The notes beneath the pieces are model-generated. The model was not told the origin of the DNA. It saw nothing but the letters and a program-made list of their open reading frames with translations, and ran no database searches. Shown here one piece after another: positions 1 to 7,902 of a stretch of DNA of 64,000 bases. The position numbers and the translations under genes were made by a program. Location: NCBI RefSeq assembly GCF_001643305.1, contig NZ_LSGW01000068.1, forward strand, positions 1 through 64,000. The letters run 5' to 3'. Each line of letters begins with the position of its first letter. The stretch's first letter is position 1. This stretch comes from Aeromonas salmonicida subsp. salmonicida (lineage in GTDB: Bacteria; Pseudomonadota; Gammaproteobacteria; Enterobacterales; Aeromonadaceae).

Positions 1-221
1 TATTAGGATCAGTTATTTAAGTCAAGATAAGCAAAATAATAAATTCAGCGTGCAAAATAAGTGAACTGTTTTGAGTTCAGACTGGATTCAGTAATATTGA
101 ATACGTCATACCCGACTGAGTTCCAAGTAGGTGAAAATAGCGATAAAACCAAAATATTTGCACCATTTGACTACCTTTTCCCCATTTTAAAATGGCCAAC
201 GTGGGGATTTAATCAAAAAAC

Positions 222-249
222 TTGCCATAACGTGCCAGCACGATAAAAT
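222..249 (+). promoter_or_regulatory. Predicted sigma-70 promoter of the lysine-riboswitch leader
   Basis: TTGCCA at 222-227 and TAAAAT at 244-249 are separated by 16 bases. A start near 256 would begin the transcript a few bases before the riboswitch P1 strand at 262. The positioning supports the call; no start site is known. The preceding 1-221 shows no convincing gene: the open frame at 61-246 has no usable ribosome site or recognisable product. Confidence 0.5.
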
Positions 250-257
250 GTGCGCCG

Positions 258-436
258 AATACCTTTAAGTAGAGGCGCGCTGCCTATGACTACTTGTGCG
301 GAGGGTGATGCCTGTGATGCACAAGGAAAGGAGTCAGCGCCGAAGTAGCCAGGCCATCATACCGGGCTGCTGGTTCTGCATCGAACAGGTGCAGGACTGC
401 CATAGTCATCCACTATGGAGCGCTACCTGAAGGGGC
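258..436 (+). promoter_or_regulatory. Lysine riboswitch (L box)
   Basis: The leader carries hallmarks of the lysine aptamer: AGAGGCGCG near 271, GATGCCTGTGAT near 307-318, and AAAGGAGTCAGCGCCGAAG near 327-345. P1 can form between CCTTTAAGTAG (262-272) and CTACCTGAAGG (423-433), with one A-C mismatch and one wobble. The 3' P1 strand touches the base of the following terminator, so ligand-stabilised P1 versus terminator formation is a plausible switch. Lysine riboswitches in vibrios and Shewanella are known upstream of NhaC-type predicted lysine transporters (lysW), which is the arrangement here. Confidence 0.88.
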
Positions 437-475
437 TGAGGAGTATAACCTCCCCATGGGTTTTGTTTCTTTATC
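432..475 (+). terminator. Riboswitch expression-platform terminator
   Basis: GAGG (438-441) pairs with CCTC (449-452), and GGG just before with CCC just after, leaving a two-base bulge. The run TTTTGTTTCTTT follows from 461. The hairpin begins where the P1 3' strand ends, as expected of a transcription-attenuating lysine riboswitch. The five-base gap before the T tract makes it a modest terminator by eye. Confidence 0.5.
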
Positions 476-519
476 CTCTCGGTAGATCTCCACCTGCTGT
501 CTTTAGGTGCAAAGAGATC

Positions 520-2100
520 ATGGACATCATTCAGTACGCCGACTCAGGTTGGTCTGTCGTTCCCCCCTTGTTGGCCGTCGCCTTGGCGATCCTGACCCGC
601 CGCGTCCTGCTGTCGCTGGGGGCGGGGATCCTGACCGGCAGCCTGCTGCTCAATCAGTTTTCTCCCCTCGATTCCCTGCATTACATCTTGAACACAGTGC
701 TCAAGATCTTCTGGGTCGATGGTGCGCTCAATCGTGACAACGTCAACATGATACTGTTCATGCTGCTGTTGGGTGGCCTCATCAGCTTGATGAGCGTCTC
801 CGGCGCCACCCGCGCCTTTGCCGAGTGGGCCGAGCGCCGTGCCAAGACCCGCAAGGGGGCCAAGGCGCTCACCGGCATGATGGTGTTTGCCTTCTTTATT
901 GATGACTTCTTTCACAGTCTGTCGGTGGGAGCCATCTGCCGTCCGGTGACGGATCGCTTCCAGATCTCCCGCGCCAAGCTGGCTTATCTGCTCGACTCCA
1001 CTGCGGCTCCCGTCTGTGTGCTCATGCCCATCTCCTCCTGGGGCGCCTACATTATCGCCCTGGTAGGCGGTATCATGGCTGCGCACGGTCTGACCGAGCA
1101 GAGCCCGATTGCCGCGTTTGTCGAGATGATCCCGATGAACCTCTACGCCGTGTTCACCCTGATCATGGTGCTGGTGGTGATCGCGTTTCAGTTCGATATC
1201 GGCCCCATGCGTCAACATGAGCAGTGGGCGCTGGAAGGCAAGCTGTGGGATGAATCCAAGGGCCGTCCCATCGGTCTGGATATGGAGAGCCCGGAGGAGA
1301 GCAATGGCGGCATGATTGACATGGTGCTGCCGATCCTGACGCTGACCGCCGCCACCGTCTACTTCATGATTGACTCAGGGGCTTCCGTGCTGAGCGAGAA
1401 GGGGCTGCCCTTCAGCGTGCTCGGTTCGTTCGAGAACACCAATGTCGGCTCCTCTCTGGTTTATGGTGCCCTGTGCAGCCTGGTGGTTTCCATCGGCCTG
1501 GCGCTGCGCCTCAAGCTGGGTGCCAAGAACTGGATCAAGGCCGCGCCCCAAGGGGTGATGGCCATGCTGCCGGCGATCACTATTCTGCTGTTTGCCTGGG
1601 CTATCGGCTCTGTGGTGCGGGATGTGGAAACCGGCAAATATCTGGCTTCCCTGGCGAACGGCAACCTGCCGATCGAAGTGCTGCCTGCTGTGGTGTTTAT
1701 CCTCTCCTGCGCCATGGCATTTGCCACCGGTACCAGCTGGGGCACCTTCGGCATCATGTTGCCCCTGGCCGGTGACATGGCGGCCGCCAGCGACATCAGC
1801 CTGATGTTGCCTATGCTGGCCGCCGTACTCGCAGGCTCAGTGTTCGGTGATCACAGCTCGCCCATCTCCAGTACCAGCATATTGTCGGCCACGGGTGCCG
1901 GTTGCCATCATATCGATCACGTCATGACCCAGCTGCCCTATGCGCTGACCATCGCCTTTGGTGCCGCGCTCGGCTACCTGGCCATGGGGTTGATGCATTC
2001 CGTGCTGGCGGGCTTTAGCGTCAGTGCGCTCTGGTTCGTGGTGTTTACCACTTATCACCTGCGCAAAGCGAAAACACGGCCGGCGCTGGCCACCGCATAA
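520..2100 (+). CDS. lysW: NhaC-family transporter, predicted lysine transporter
   Basis: A 526-residue, strongly hydrophobic protein of the NhaC Na+/H+ antiporter superfamily with about ten or more membrane spans. Conserved loops include FFIDDFFHSLSVGAICRP and, near the C terminus, GDHSSPISSTSILSATGAGC, typical of this family. The frame is open from 415, but that ATG lies inside the riboswitch. ATG 520 is chosen because AGGTGCAAAGAG precedes it and it lies after the terminator. NhaC relatives exchange Na+ for H+ or for amino acids or organic acids. The lysine riboswitch points to lysine uptake in the inner membrane, repressed when lysine is plentiful. Substrate is inferred from regulation, not from residues. 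Confidence 0.82.
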   Translation: MDIIQYADSGWSVVPPLLAVALAILTRRVLLSLGAGILTGSLLLNQFSPLDSLHYILNTVLKIFWVDGALNRDNVNMILFMLLLGGLISLMSVSGATRAFAEWAERRAKTRKGAKALTGMMVFAFFIDDFFHSLSVGAICRPVTDRFQISRAKLAYLLDSTAAPVCVLMPISSWGAYIIALVGGIMAAHGLTEQSPIAAFVEMIPMNLYAVFTLIMVLVVIAFQFDIGPMRQHEQWALEGKLWDESKGRPIGLDMESPEESNGGMIDMVLPILTLTAATVYFMIDSGASVLSEKGLPFSVLGSFENTNVGSSLVYGALCSLVVSIGLALRLKLGAKNWIKAAPQGVMAMLPAITILLFAWAIGSVVRDVETGKYLASLANGNLPIEVLPAVVFILSCAMAFATGTSWGTFGIMLPLAGDMAAASDISLMLPMLAAVLAGSVFGDHSSPISSTSILSATGAGCHHIDHVMTQLPYALTIAFGAALGYLAMGLMHSVLAGFSVSALWFVVFTTYHLRKAKTRPALATA

Positions 2101-2126
2101 CGCACAAAAAACACACTTGAAGAGCA

Positions 2127-2152
2127 GGGGGCCCATGGGCCCCTTGGTTTTG
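2127..2152 (+). terminator. Terminator after the NhaC-family gene
   Basis: GGGGCCC and GGGCCCC arms around 2127-2143 form a strong hairpin, followed by TTGGTTTTG. It separates the transporter from tdk. Confidence 0.65.
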
Positions 2153-2204
2153 TCCGGGGCTTTGGTTAGCATGCGCCCCATAAATTCAGTTTCGGAACAG
2201 CATA

Positions 2205-2786
2205 ATGGCTTCACTGCACTACAAATTTGCCACCATGAATTCAGGCAAATCCACCCAGCTCATCCAGGCCCACTTCAATTATCTGGAGCGTGGCATGCAG
2301 CCCCTGGCCATGACACCGGCCATCGACGATCGCTTCGGCGCCGGAGTGATCAGTGCCCGGGTTGGATTGGAGTTGAAGGTGGAGGTGTTCAGTGATACCT
2401 GCGATCTGTTCGACATGGTCAAGGCGCGCCATGCAGTAAAACGCATCGATGTGTTCATCGTCGATGAGGCCCAGTTTCTGACCCGCGAACAGGTCTACCA
2501 GCTGGCCCGCATTGTCGATGAGCAGGATATTCCGGTGATCGCCTATGGCCTGAAGACCGACTTTCGGGGGGAGCTGTTCCCCGGCTCCTACCATCTGCTA
2601 TGCCTCGCTGACAAGTTTGAGGAGCTCAAAAGCATCTGCTGGTGTGGCAACAAGGCCCACATGAACTCACGGGTGAGCGAAGCAGGGCAGGTGATGCGCG
2701 ATGGGGAGCAGGTGGAGATAGGCGGCAACGATCGCTATGTGTCCCTGTGCCGCAAGCACTATCTGGCCGGGCGGGCATATAAATAG
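2205..2786 (+). CDS. tdk: Thymidine kinase
   Basis: A 193-residue cytosolic enzyme that phosphorylates thymidine to dTMP in pyrimidine salvage. The P-loop MNSGKST lies at residues 11-17 and the Walker B/catalytic segment FIVDEAQF at 84-91, with Glu88 the expected general base. Cysteines in ICWCGNK (145, 147) and CRKHY near the C terminus fit the type II kinase zinc site. Length matches the family. It is a single gene flanked by terminators on both sides. Confidence 0.95.
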   Translation: MASLHYKFATMNSGKSTQLIQAHFNYLERGMQPLAMTPAIDDRFGAGVISARVGLELKVEVFSDTCDLFDMVKARHAVKRIDVFIVDEAQFLTREQVYQLARIVDEQDIPVIAYGLKTDFRGELFPGSYHLLCLADKFEELKSICWCGNKAHMNSRVSEAGQVMRDGEQVEIGGNDRYVSLCRKHYLAGRAYK

Positions 2787-2805
2787 TCTGATAGGAATGA
2801 CAGCA

Positions 2806-2831
2806 AGGGCGCCTCTATGGCGCCTTTTTTG
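2806..2831 (+). terminator. Terminator after tdk
   Basis: GGCGCC at 2808-2813 pairs with GGCGCC at 2819-2824 around a TCTAT loop, followed by TTTTTT. It sits between the convergent tdk and DUF1704 genes. Confidence 0.85.
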
Positions 2832-2845
2832 TTGCCGCCCGCGGC

Positions 2846-4183
2846 TCAGTCTATCTCTATATCCACCGGCGCTATGATGGGGTCGGCCACCGGCAGGCGG
2901 TGAAACAGTTGGCGAAAATGGTGCTGTACCCGGCCTATGTCCACCAGAGACATGCCGGAGGCGAAACCAAACCAGACATAGAGTCCGGTGAGGTCGCGAA
3001 ACATGGGGGGCAGATAGCGGGGGGCATCGATCAAGCCCTCCAGATAGTGCTGATAGAGCACGGGAATGTCATCCAGCGTCACCTTGCCGACGAACAGCAT
3101 GGGCAGGATTTCAGGTACCCCTTCCAGCACGGCGCTGCGAATGAAGTTGACCGTTTCCACGTAGCCACGCACGTAGGAGAGATCCTTGGTAAAGCAGGCC
3201 CCCCCTTCGACCATGCCGCCGCGAAATACCCGCTGAGTGATCTTGTAGGCATCGTGCTCGCTGGTGCCTTGTTTCACAAAGTGCTGGAACACTTCGACAA
3301 AGTCGGCGCCATGCTCCGCCATGTCGATGGCCATCACCCTGTCCGAGATACGCTTGGCCCGATCCGGAAAGGAGCTGAAGGTGAGGGTTTCAATCAATAC
3401 TGCCAGCCCCTCCTGACAAGCGGTGATCCGCGGCGAGCCGGCACTGAGCCAGGTGGCGTAGGGTTGCTGGCGGCCGTTCAAGGTCGTGCCCACGTGGACC
3501 CAGCCTTCGTGTACTTCTAGCACTTGCAGATCCAGCTCGGAGAAGCGGGCGTGGGAGCTGAGCTTGATGTAATCCCCGCCGGCGGCGGCATCCGAGACAA
3601 TGCCATCGCTCAACTTGACCTGCACAGTCCCCTCGCTGAAGTAGCTCGACAGCTTTCCCTGCAGCTTGGCGACCGCCGCTTCTCCCTCGAATTCCTTGGG
3701 ATAGGGGCGCACCAGATGACGGGCGCCGGGCAGGGAAAAGATATCGCACAGACGGGCACCCAGCTCCTTGAGGGTCTTGCGATCGCCGCGCAGGTGGTCG
3801 CTGGCGGAGCCATAGAGCAATTGGCTGTAGCGCAGGAAATCAGGTTGCCCGCGCTGGCGGAGCATCTCGATCACCACCATGTACTGATCGACCGTTTCTT
3901 GCAGGATGCGGCCCAGATCGTCCTGGGGGCCCAGCTTTCTGCGGATCCTGTCCCTCAGCTCCTTGAGCTCCAGATACTTGTTGCGTGGATCGAAGCCAAG
4001 GGGGAGGGTTTCGTAGAAGTGCTGGCCGATGGCGGGCAACTCTCGTCCCCCCTTGGCCAGAAACTCGGCCTGAAGATGACGGGGCCACTTGATGGCATCC
4101 AGAATACGGATGGGCTTTTGCAGAGTCAGCAGTTCATCGGAGAGGGATTTCAGATGCAGGCGATACTTTTCTTGGATGGTCAT
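2846..4183 (-). CDS. DUF1704 / QEGLA-motif putative metallopeptidase
   Basis: A 445-residue protein of the DUF1704 family, annotated in bacteria as flavohemoglobin expression-modulating QEGLA-motif protein. The motif reads QEGLAVL at residues 257-263. An HExxxH sequence, HEGWVH, lies at 225-230. Eukaryotic DUF1704 proteins (MATCAP) are zinc metallopeptidases that use HExxxH plus a downstream Glu, so H225, H230 and E258 are candidate zinc ligands. The substrate here is unknown. The frame is open to 4510, but ATG 4183 is preceded by AGAAGG and begins the conserved part. It is divergent from ybjN. Confidence 0.78.
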   Translation of the reverse strand: MTIQEKYRLHLKSLSDELLTLQKPIRILDAIKWPRHLQAEFLAKGGRELPAIGQHFYETLPLGFDPRNKYLELKELRDRIRRKLGPQDDLGRILQETVDQYMVVIEMLRQRGQPDFLRYSQLLYGSASDHLRGDRKTLKELGARLCDIFSLPGARHLVRPYPKEFEGEAAVAKLQGKLSSYFSEGTVQVKLSDGIVSDAAAGGDYIKLSSHARFSELDLQVLEVHEGWVHVGTTLNGRQQPYATWLSAGSPRITACQEGLAVLIETLTFSSFPDRAKRISDRVMAIDMAEHGADFVEVFQHFVKQGTSEHDAYKITQRVFRGGMVEGGACFTKDLSYVRGYVETVNFIRSAVLEGVPEILPMLFVGKVTLDDIPVLYQHYLEGLIDAPRYLPPMFRDLTGLYVWFGFASGMSLVDIGRVQHHFRQLFHRLPVADPIIAPVDIEID

Positions 4184-4341
4184 CTGGCCTTCTGTCGAGC
4201 GAAGGTGGTGCGAGAATGGGCTGAGTATATGCATAGCGCTTGCCAAAAAGAAGCGGAGCCCCTGCTTATCCGGCCACTGCACTTTTGGTTGCCGGAAAAT
4301 TGGTTTAGACTGCGCCCCTTGATCCTTATCGTGTCGTGGAA

Positions 4342-4797
4342 ATGATGAATATCCCCAGCTCTGAAATGATAATGCGTTGGTTGCAGCAGGCTCGCATCGA
4401 GCACTATGTTTGCGACCAGTGTCATGGCATCCACATTGTCTCCCTGCAGTCTGTCGACGGCATTCAGGAGAGCCGGATCTTTGTCGAAGAGGAAGGGTTG
4501 CTGTTTTCATCCGAACTGGAAGTGCGCCCTTCGGCGCTGCTGCCGCTGATGGCCGAACTGGGTCGTCTCAACATGCAATACCCCTCGCTCAAGGTGTTCC
4601 TCGATATTATCGACGACAACCTGCCGCGCCTCATCGTCGGTCACACTGTCTTCACCAAGGCGGGCCTCTCCGTGGAGCAGTTCCTGTTGTTCGTTGAAAG
4701 CACCACGGCCGCGACCCACGAAGTGGTCTCTGAATGCGAGCGCCTTGGCTTCCTGAATCTGCCTGAAATACAGGTCGGATCCGAATCTGTGCATTGA
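4342..4797 (+). CDS. ybjN: YbjN-domain protein
   Basis: About 151 residues, closely resembling E. coli YbjN: RQWL-like start, FECDNC-like region (YVCDQCHGIH), VRPSALLPL, then DDNLPRLIVG. YbjN has a secretion-chaperone-like fold and affects motility and stress phenotypes in enterics, but its biochemical role is not settled. Starts at GTG 4336, ATG 4342 and ATG 4345 are all possible because no clear ribosome site is seen. Acidic, soluble, no membrane segments. Confidence 0.85.
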   Translation: MMNIPSSEMIMRWLQQARIEHYVCDQCHGIHIVSLQSVDGIQESRIFVEEEGLLFSSELEVRPSALLPLMAELGRLNMQYPSLKVFLDIIDDNLPRLIVGHTVFTKAGLSVEQFLLFVESTTAATHEVVSECERLGFLNLPEIQVGSESVH

Positions 4798-4842
4798 TTT
4801 GTGCGTTAAATGTGCGAACGGTTTCTTTGGCGAAAAAAGCCG

Positions 4843-4871
4843 TTGACGCAGGCGGGGCTTTCCCCTAAATT
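4843..4871 (+). promoter_or_regulatory. Promoter of tRNA-Ser with GC-rich discriminator
   Basis: TTGACG (4843-4848) and TAAATT (4866-4871) are spaced by 17 bases. ACGCCCCG follows, a GC-rich discriminator typical of stringently controlled stable-RNA promoters. The predicted start lies about 150 bases before the tRNA, so the primary transcript would include the partial tRNA copy at 4937-4964. Confidence 0.7.
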
Positions 4872-4936
4872 ACGCCCCGTTCCAGCGCAACAGTGCTGCG
4901 AACCTAGTGTTGGCTGAACACGTTAATTAACAGACC

Positions 4937-4964
4937 AAAATTTGGTGAGGTATCCGAGTGGCTG
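4937..4964 (+). repeat. Partial 5' copy of tRNA-Ser(GGA)
   Basis: This 28-base block matches 5028-5055 at 27 of 28 positions (A for G in the TATCC/TGTCC position). It comprises seven flanking bases plus the first 21 bases of the tRNA. What follows cannot fold as a tRNA: it contains small hairpins instead (CCGAC-GAA-GTCGG, AGCGCGC-GTA-GCGTGCT, ACTTC-AAA-GAAGT). It is a remnant of duplication or recombination, not a second gene. Confidence 0.8.
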
Positions 4965-5034
4965 CCCACCGACGAAGTCGGCAAAAAAGCGCGCGTAGCG
5001 TGCTCCGAAAGCCACTTCAAAGAAGTAAAAATTT

Positions 5035-5122
5035 GGTGAGGTGTCCGAGTGGCTGAAGGAGCACGCCTGGAAAGTGTGTATACGGCAACGTATCGAGGGT
5101 TCGAATCCCTCCCTCACCGCCA
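5035..5122 (+). tRNA. tRNA-Ser (anticodon GGA)
   Basis: An 88-nt class II tRNA with encoded CCA. The acceptor GGTGAGG pairs with CCTCACC. The anticodon stem CACGC/GTGTG encloses loop CTGGAAA with GGA at 5069-5071. A long variable arm (TATACG-GCAA-CGTATC) and T loop TTCGAAT follow. It reads UCC/UCU serine codons. Confidence 0.95.
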
Positions 5123-5131
5123 TATTTAAAG

Positions 5132-5157
5132 AAACCGACCTGATGGTCGGTTTTTTT
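5132..5157 (+). terminator. Terminator of tRNA-Ser
   Basis: AAACCGACC and GGTCGGTTT arms around TGAT, followed by seven T residues. Confidence 0.9.
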
Positions 5158-5242
5158 GTTTTCAGATGTGCCATTTTTCTGCGATATCCCCCTTGTGTGC
5201 GATGCTATTAGGTCATGTCTTTCGTACCGCTATGAATGGATA

Positions 5243-5271
5243 AAGCCCCATGAGATCCATGGGGCTTTTTT
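5243..5271 (+). terminator. Terminator-like hairpin of unknown transcript
   Basis: AAGCCCCAT and ATGGGGCTT enclose a seven-base loop and end in TTTTTT. No gene lies between it and the tRNA terminator 90 bases upstream. It could end a small RNA, act as a second tRNA terminator, or mark a lost gene. The remaining stretch to 5563 shows no supported gene on either strand. Confidence 0.6.
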
Positions 5272-5563
5272 GTGCCTGAAGATGCACCGGCTGATGCTGT
5301 GGCAGAGGAGATATTGTCAGCCGCGACGTGGCATCTGCATGGAGGAGTTGGGCAATCTGTGCATCCTGCGGCAGGGAAGGCATGAATACATCGAGTGTCA
5401 GGGCCAGCTGCATGCAGCGACGCATGGAATATGCAACAGGACAGCAAAAGGTGGCTGGTCATGATGCCAGCCACACGCCAAGCAAATTGATGGTGCCGGT
5501 TTTATTCACCTCAATGGTGGAGGTACGCCATTGTGCGAGTGAGAGATGACAATGCAGGCCACA

Positions 5564-6667
5564 TCAGCTTGCTGTCGTCAACGCTCCCCGTTTGCTGGCG
5601 GGTTTGATGACGACTCTCGACGTGAGCCGGGTCAGGAGCTCATAAGGGATGGTTCCTATCTTTTCTGCCACCTGCTCCACCGGCAGGCCATCCCCCCACA
5701 GGATCACTTCATCCCCCGTCTTGTCACCGGCACCGGGCCCAAGATCGACCGTGATCATGTCCATGGACACTCGCCCCACTATGGGGACCCGCCGACCATT
5801 GATGAGTACGGGGGTTCCCTGGGGTGCCATGCGTGGATATCCATCCCCATAGCCGACCGCAACCACGCCCAGAGTGGTGTCATGATGGGCCACCCAATGG
5901 CCGCCATATCCTACCGACTCCCCTTGCTCGCATGGTCTGATGGCGATGAGCTGGCTCTTGAGGGTCATGACGGGACGCAAATCATGATCGGATGCCAGCT
6001 GTCCGCCAAAGGGGGAGGCGCCATAGAGCATGATACCCGGCCTTATCCAGTCGCTGCGAGAGTCTGGCCAGGCCAGGATCCCCGCCGAGTTGGCCATGGC
6101 CCTCTCGCCCTGCATCCGTGCTGTGAGTGCATTGAACTCCTCGATCTGCTGCGGGGTGGCTTGGCTATCCTGCTCGTCGGACTGGCTGAAATGGGTCATG
6201 AGATGAAAGGGCTGCACCACGTTCTTGCAGTTGGCCAGCCGCTCGACAAAGGCGGGAATATCCTGCGCCCTGAGCCCCAACCGGTTCATTCCCGTATCAA
6301 GCTTGAGCCAGACGGTGATCGGTGTCGGCAGGTCGGCCTGCTCAAGCAGTGCCAGCTGATCCCAGGTATGAATGGTGGTCTGTAAGTCGTGAGCCGCCAG
6401 CAGGGGGAGTGCCTCTGCCGAGAAGAATCCACCCAACACCAGAATGGGCTTGGTGATGGCGTTTGCCCGCAGAACCAGCGCCTCTTCGATCCGCGCCACC
6501 CCATAGGCATCCGCCTGAGACAGGGTATTGGCGACTTGCAACAGACCATGTCCATATGCGTTGGCTTTGAGCACGGCGATGATCTTGCTGTGGGGAGCAT
6601 GGCGCCGCACAACGGCAAAATTATGGTGCAGTGCATCCACATCGATGCTGGCAGTAACAGTATTCAT
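5564..6667 (-). CDS. alr: Alanine racemase
   Basis: A 367-residue PLP enzyme interconverting L- and D-alanine for peptidoglycan. The PLP lysine is K34 in AVLKANAYGHG. The second catalytic base is the Tyr in SVGYGGHW. The C-terminal beta domain has VGRVSMDMITVD and PYELLTRLTSRV. Length is typical of the cytosolic enzyme. It stands alone on the minus strand; upstream lies 1.2 kb without genes shared with the divergent hyb operon. Whether this is the housekeeping or catabolic paralogue cannot be told from the window. Confidence 0.94.
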   Translation of the reverse strand: MNTVTASIDVDALHHNFAVVRRHAPHSKIIAVLKANAYGHGLLQVANTLSQADAYGVARIEEALVLRANAITKPILVLGGFFSAEALPLLAAHDLQTTIHTWDQLALLEQADLPTPITVWLKLDTGMNRLGLRAQDIPAFVERLANCKNVVQPFHLMTHFSQSDEQDSQATPQQIEEFNALTARMQGERAMANSAGILAWPDSRSDWIRPGIMLYGASPFGGQLASDHDLRPVMTLKSQLIAIRPCEQGESVGYGGHWVAHHDTTLGVVAVGYGDGYPRMAPQGTPVLINGRRVPIVGRVSMDMITVDLGPGAGDKTGDEVILWGDGLPVEQVAEKIGTIPYELLTRLTSRVVIKPASKRGALTTAS

Positions 6668-7902
6668 GATGGGTTATTTCTTCCATGAAAATGAAGATGG
6701 ATATTGCCGGCAGCACAATAAGCATGGCGTGTTTGGCAAACGTCATTCAGTCATCGCACTCCTTGTGCGATTAAAGATTTACAATGTCATTTGAATATCT
6801 AATTGGCATAGGCATTATCTTTATATTCAGCCATGTGCTGACGAGTTAATACCTATTTTAAAAATAAACCCTCACTGGTATATGGATATAAAATATCGGC
6901 CAGTTTGTCTGAGCCCTCCATGGTGAACTGCTTCAATACAGGTAGCGACTTTGTAGGGGCATGGTCACTACGCTGTTAGCACATACACCTGTTTATGTTT
7001 TAATTATGTTATCAGTCGTGCTTGTAATGGTAAATAGTGTATGATGAATAATCGTTTTTTGACAAAATCATGGCATTTTCATCTGCCAATGTTTTTTGGC
7101 TGGTGATTTCTATCGCGTTTTCTTGTCGGGGAATTATTTCTGTCTGCAGCCAGGAAACGAATTGCTCCCGGAGGATCGCAAGGGGGCATAGCGACAAGAG
7201 AAAAATCCACAGTGGTTTCCCCCCTCTTTTCCATTATCTCTGTATGCCTGATACGAGAAACCCTGTGTTGATGAGCGATGATATGTCGCAGGTATTTGGA
7301 ACAGGGCAATATGTACAAGCAGGGCCTCCGAGGCAATGATGAAGGCTGTCGTATGAGTCGTTGGTTGGCGTGCTTATGATACGGTGTCGCCATTGGGGGA
7401 GCCTGCGCAGCAAGTGGACGACCCTTTTGAGGCTCTTCGTGTCAGCTTCTCATGTCAGTTGATTAAATACCTGGCCATGTGATAGCGCGTCTTATTGCTA
7501 TCTCCGTTCGCTTCAGTAATATTTCATTTACATTAAATAAAGGTGTATCTGGTAGCGGTGTTTATTTTCATCGGGATTACTCAGTGTCAGTAACACCTGC
7601 ATGGGATAATTTGTGTGATCAGGTATCCGCTCTGAATATTTAGCATCGAGAATTAACGTGTAATTTTAATGTTGTTAATTCAATCTCAGCATTAACTACC
7701 CCCTTGTGGATATTTGTGTAAGCCAGTGCTGGAAGAGTTAAGAGTTTGCTACATATGATTTTTTTGATTAATGGTGATGGGTTTTATATTTTGGTAATGC
7801 CCTGTGGCTTGATAAAGATCAACACGTGAGGAGAGGGGAGTCCTTAGCATTTCCGTCATTAAGCATTTATCAAACAAGTGCTCACTAACGGGAATAAGAA
7901 GA
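6668..7902. other. Long intergenic region between alr and hybO, no supported gene
   Basis: About 1.2 kb, more AT-rich than its flanks, between divergent genes. The open frames within it (for example 7012-7197 minus and 7070-7339 plus) lack ribosome sites and recognisable products and overlap each other in antisense. The only clear element is the FNR box at 7809-7822. Decayed gene remnants or a small RNA cannot be excluded. Confidence 0.6.
7809..7850 (+). promoter_or_regulatory. FNR box and class II promoter of the hyb operon
   Basis: TTGATAAAGATCAA at 7809-7822 is a perfect match to the FNR consensus TTGATNNNNATCAA. A TAGCAT hexamer at 7845-7850 would be the -10 for a start near 7857, placing the box centre at about -41.5, the class II activator position. 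This implies anaerobic activation of hybOABCDE by FNR. A CRP site would normally show TGTGA half-sites, absent here. Confidence 0.8.

Noticed and set aside
61..246. 61-codon open frame before the riboswitch
   Set aside because: No ribosome site, no recognisable product, and the riboswitch promoter lies inside its end.
415..519. 35-residue N-terminal extension of the NhaC-family transporter
   Set aside because: It would be translated from the riboswitch and terminator; ATG 520 has a good ribosome site.
4184..4510. N-terminal extension of the DUF1704 protein
   Set aside because: The added residues are unconserved-looking and overlap the start of ybjN on the other strand; AGAAGG precedes ATG 4183.
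5208..5474. Minus-strand frame after alr as a possible small gene
   Set aside because: It runs through the terminator at 5243-5271 and resembles no family.
7012..7393. Overlapping frames on both strands upstream of hybO
   Set aside because: Mutually antisense, without ribosome sites or similarity; treated as non-coding.
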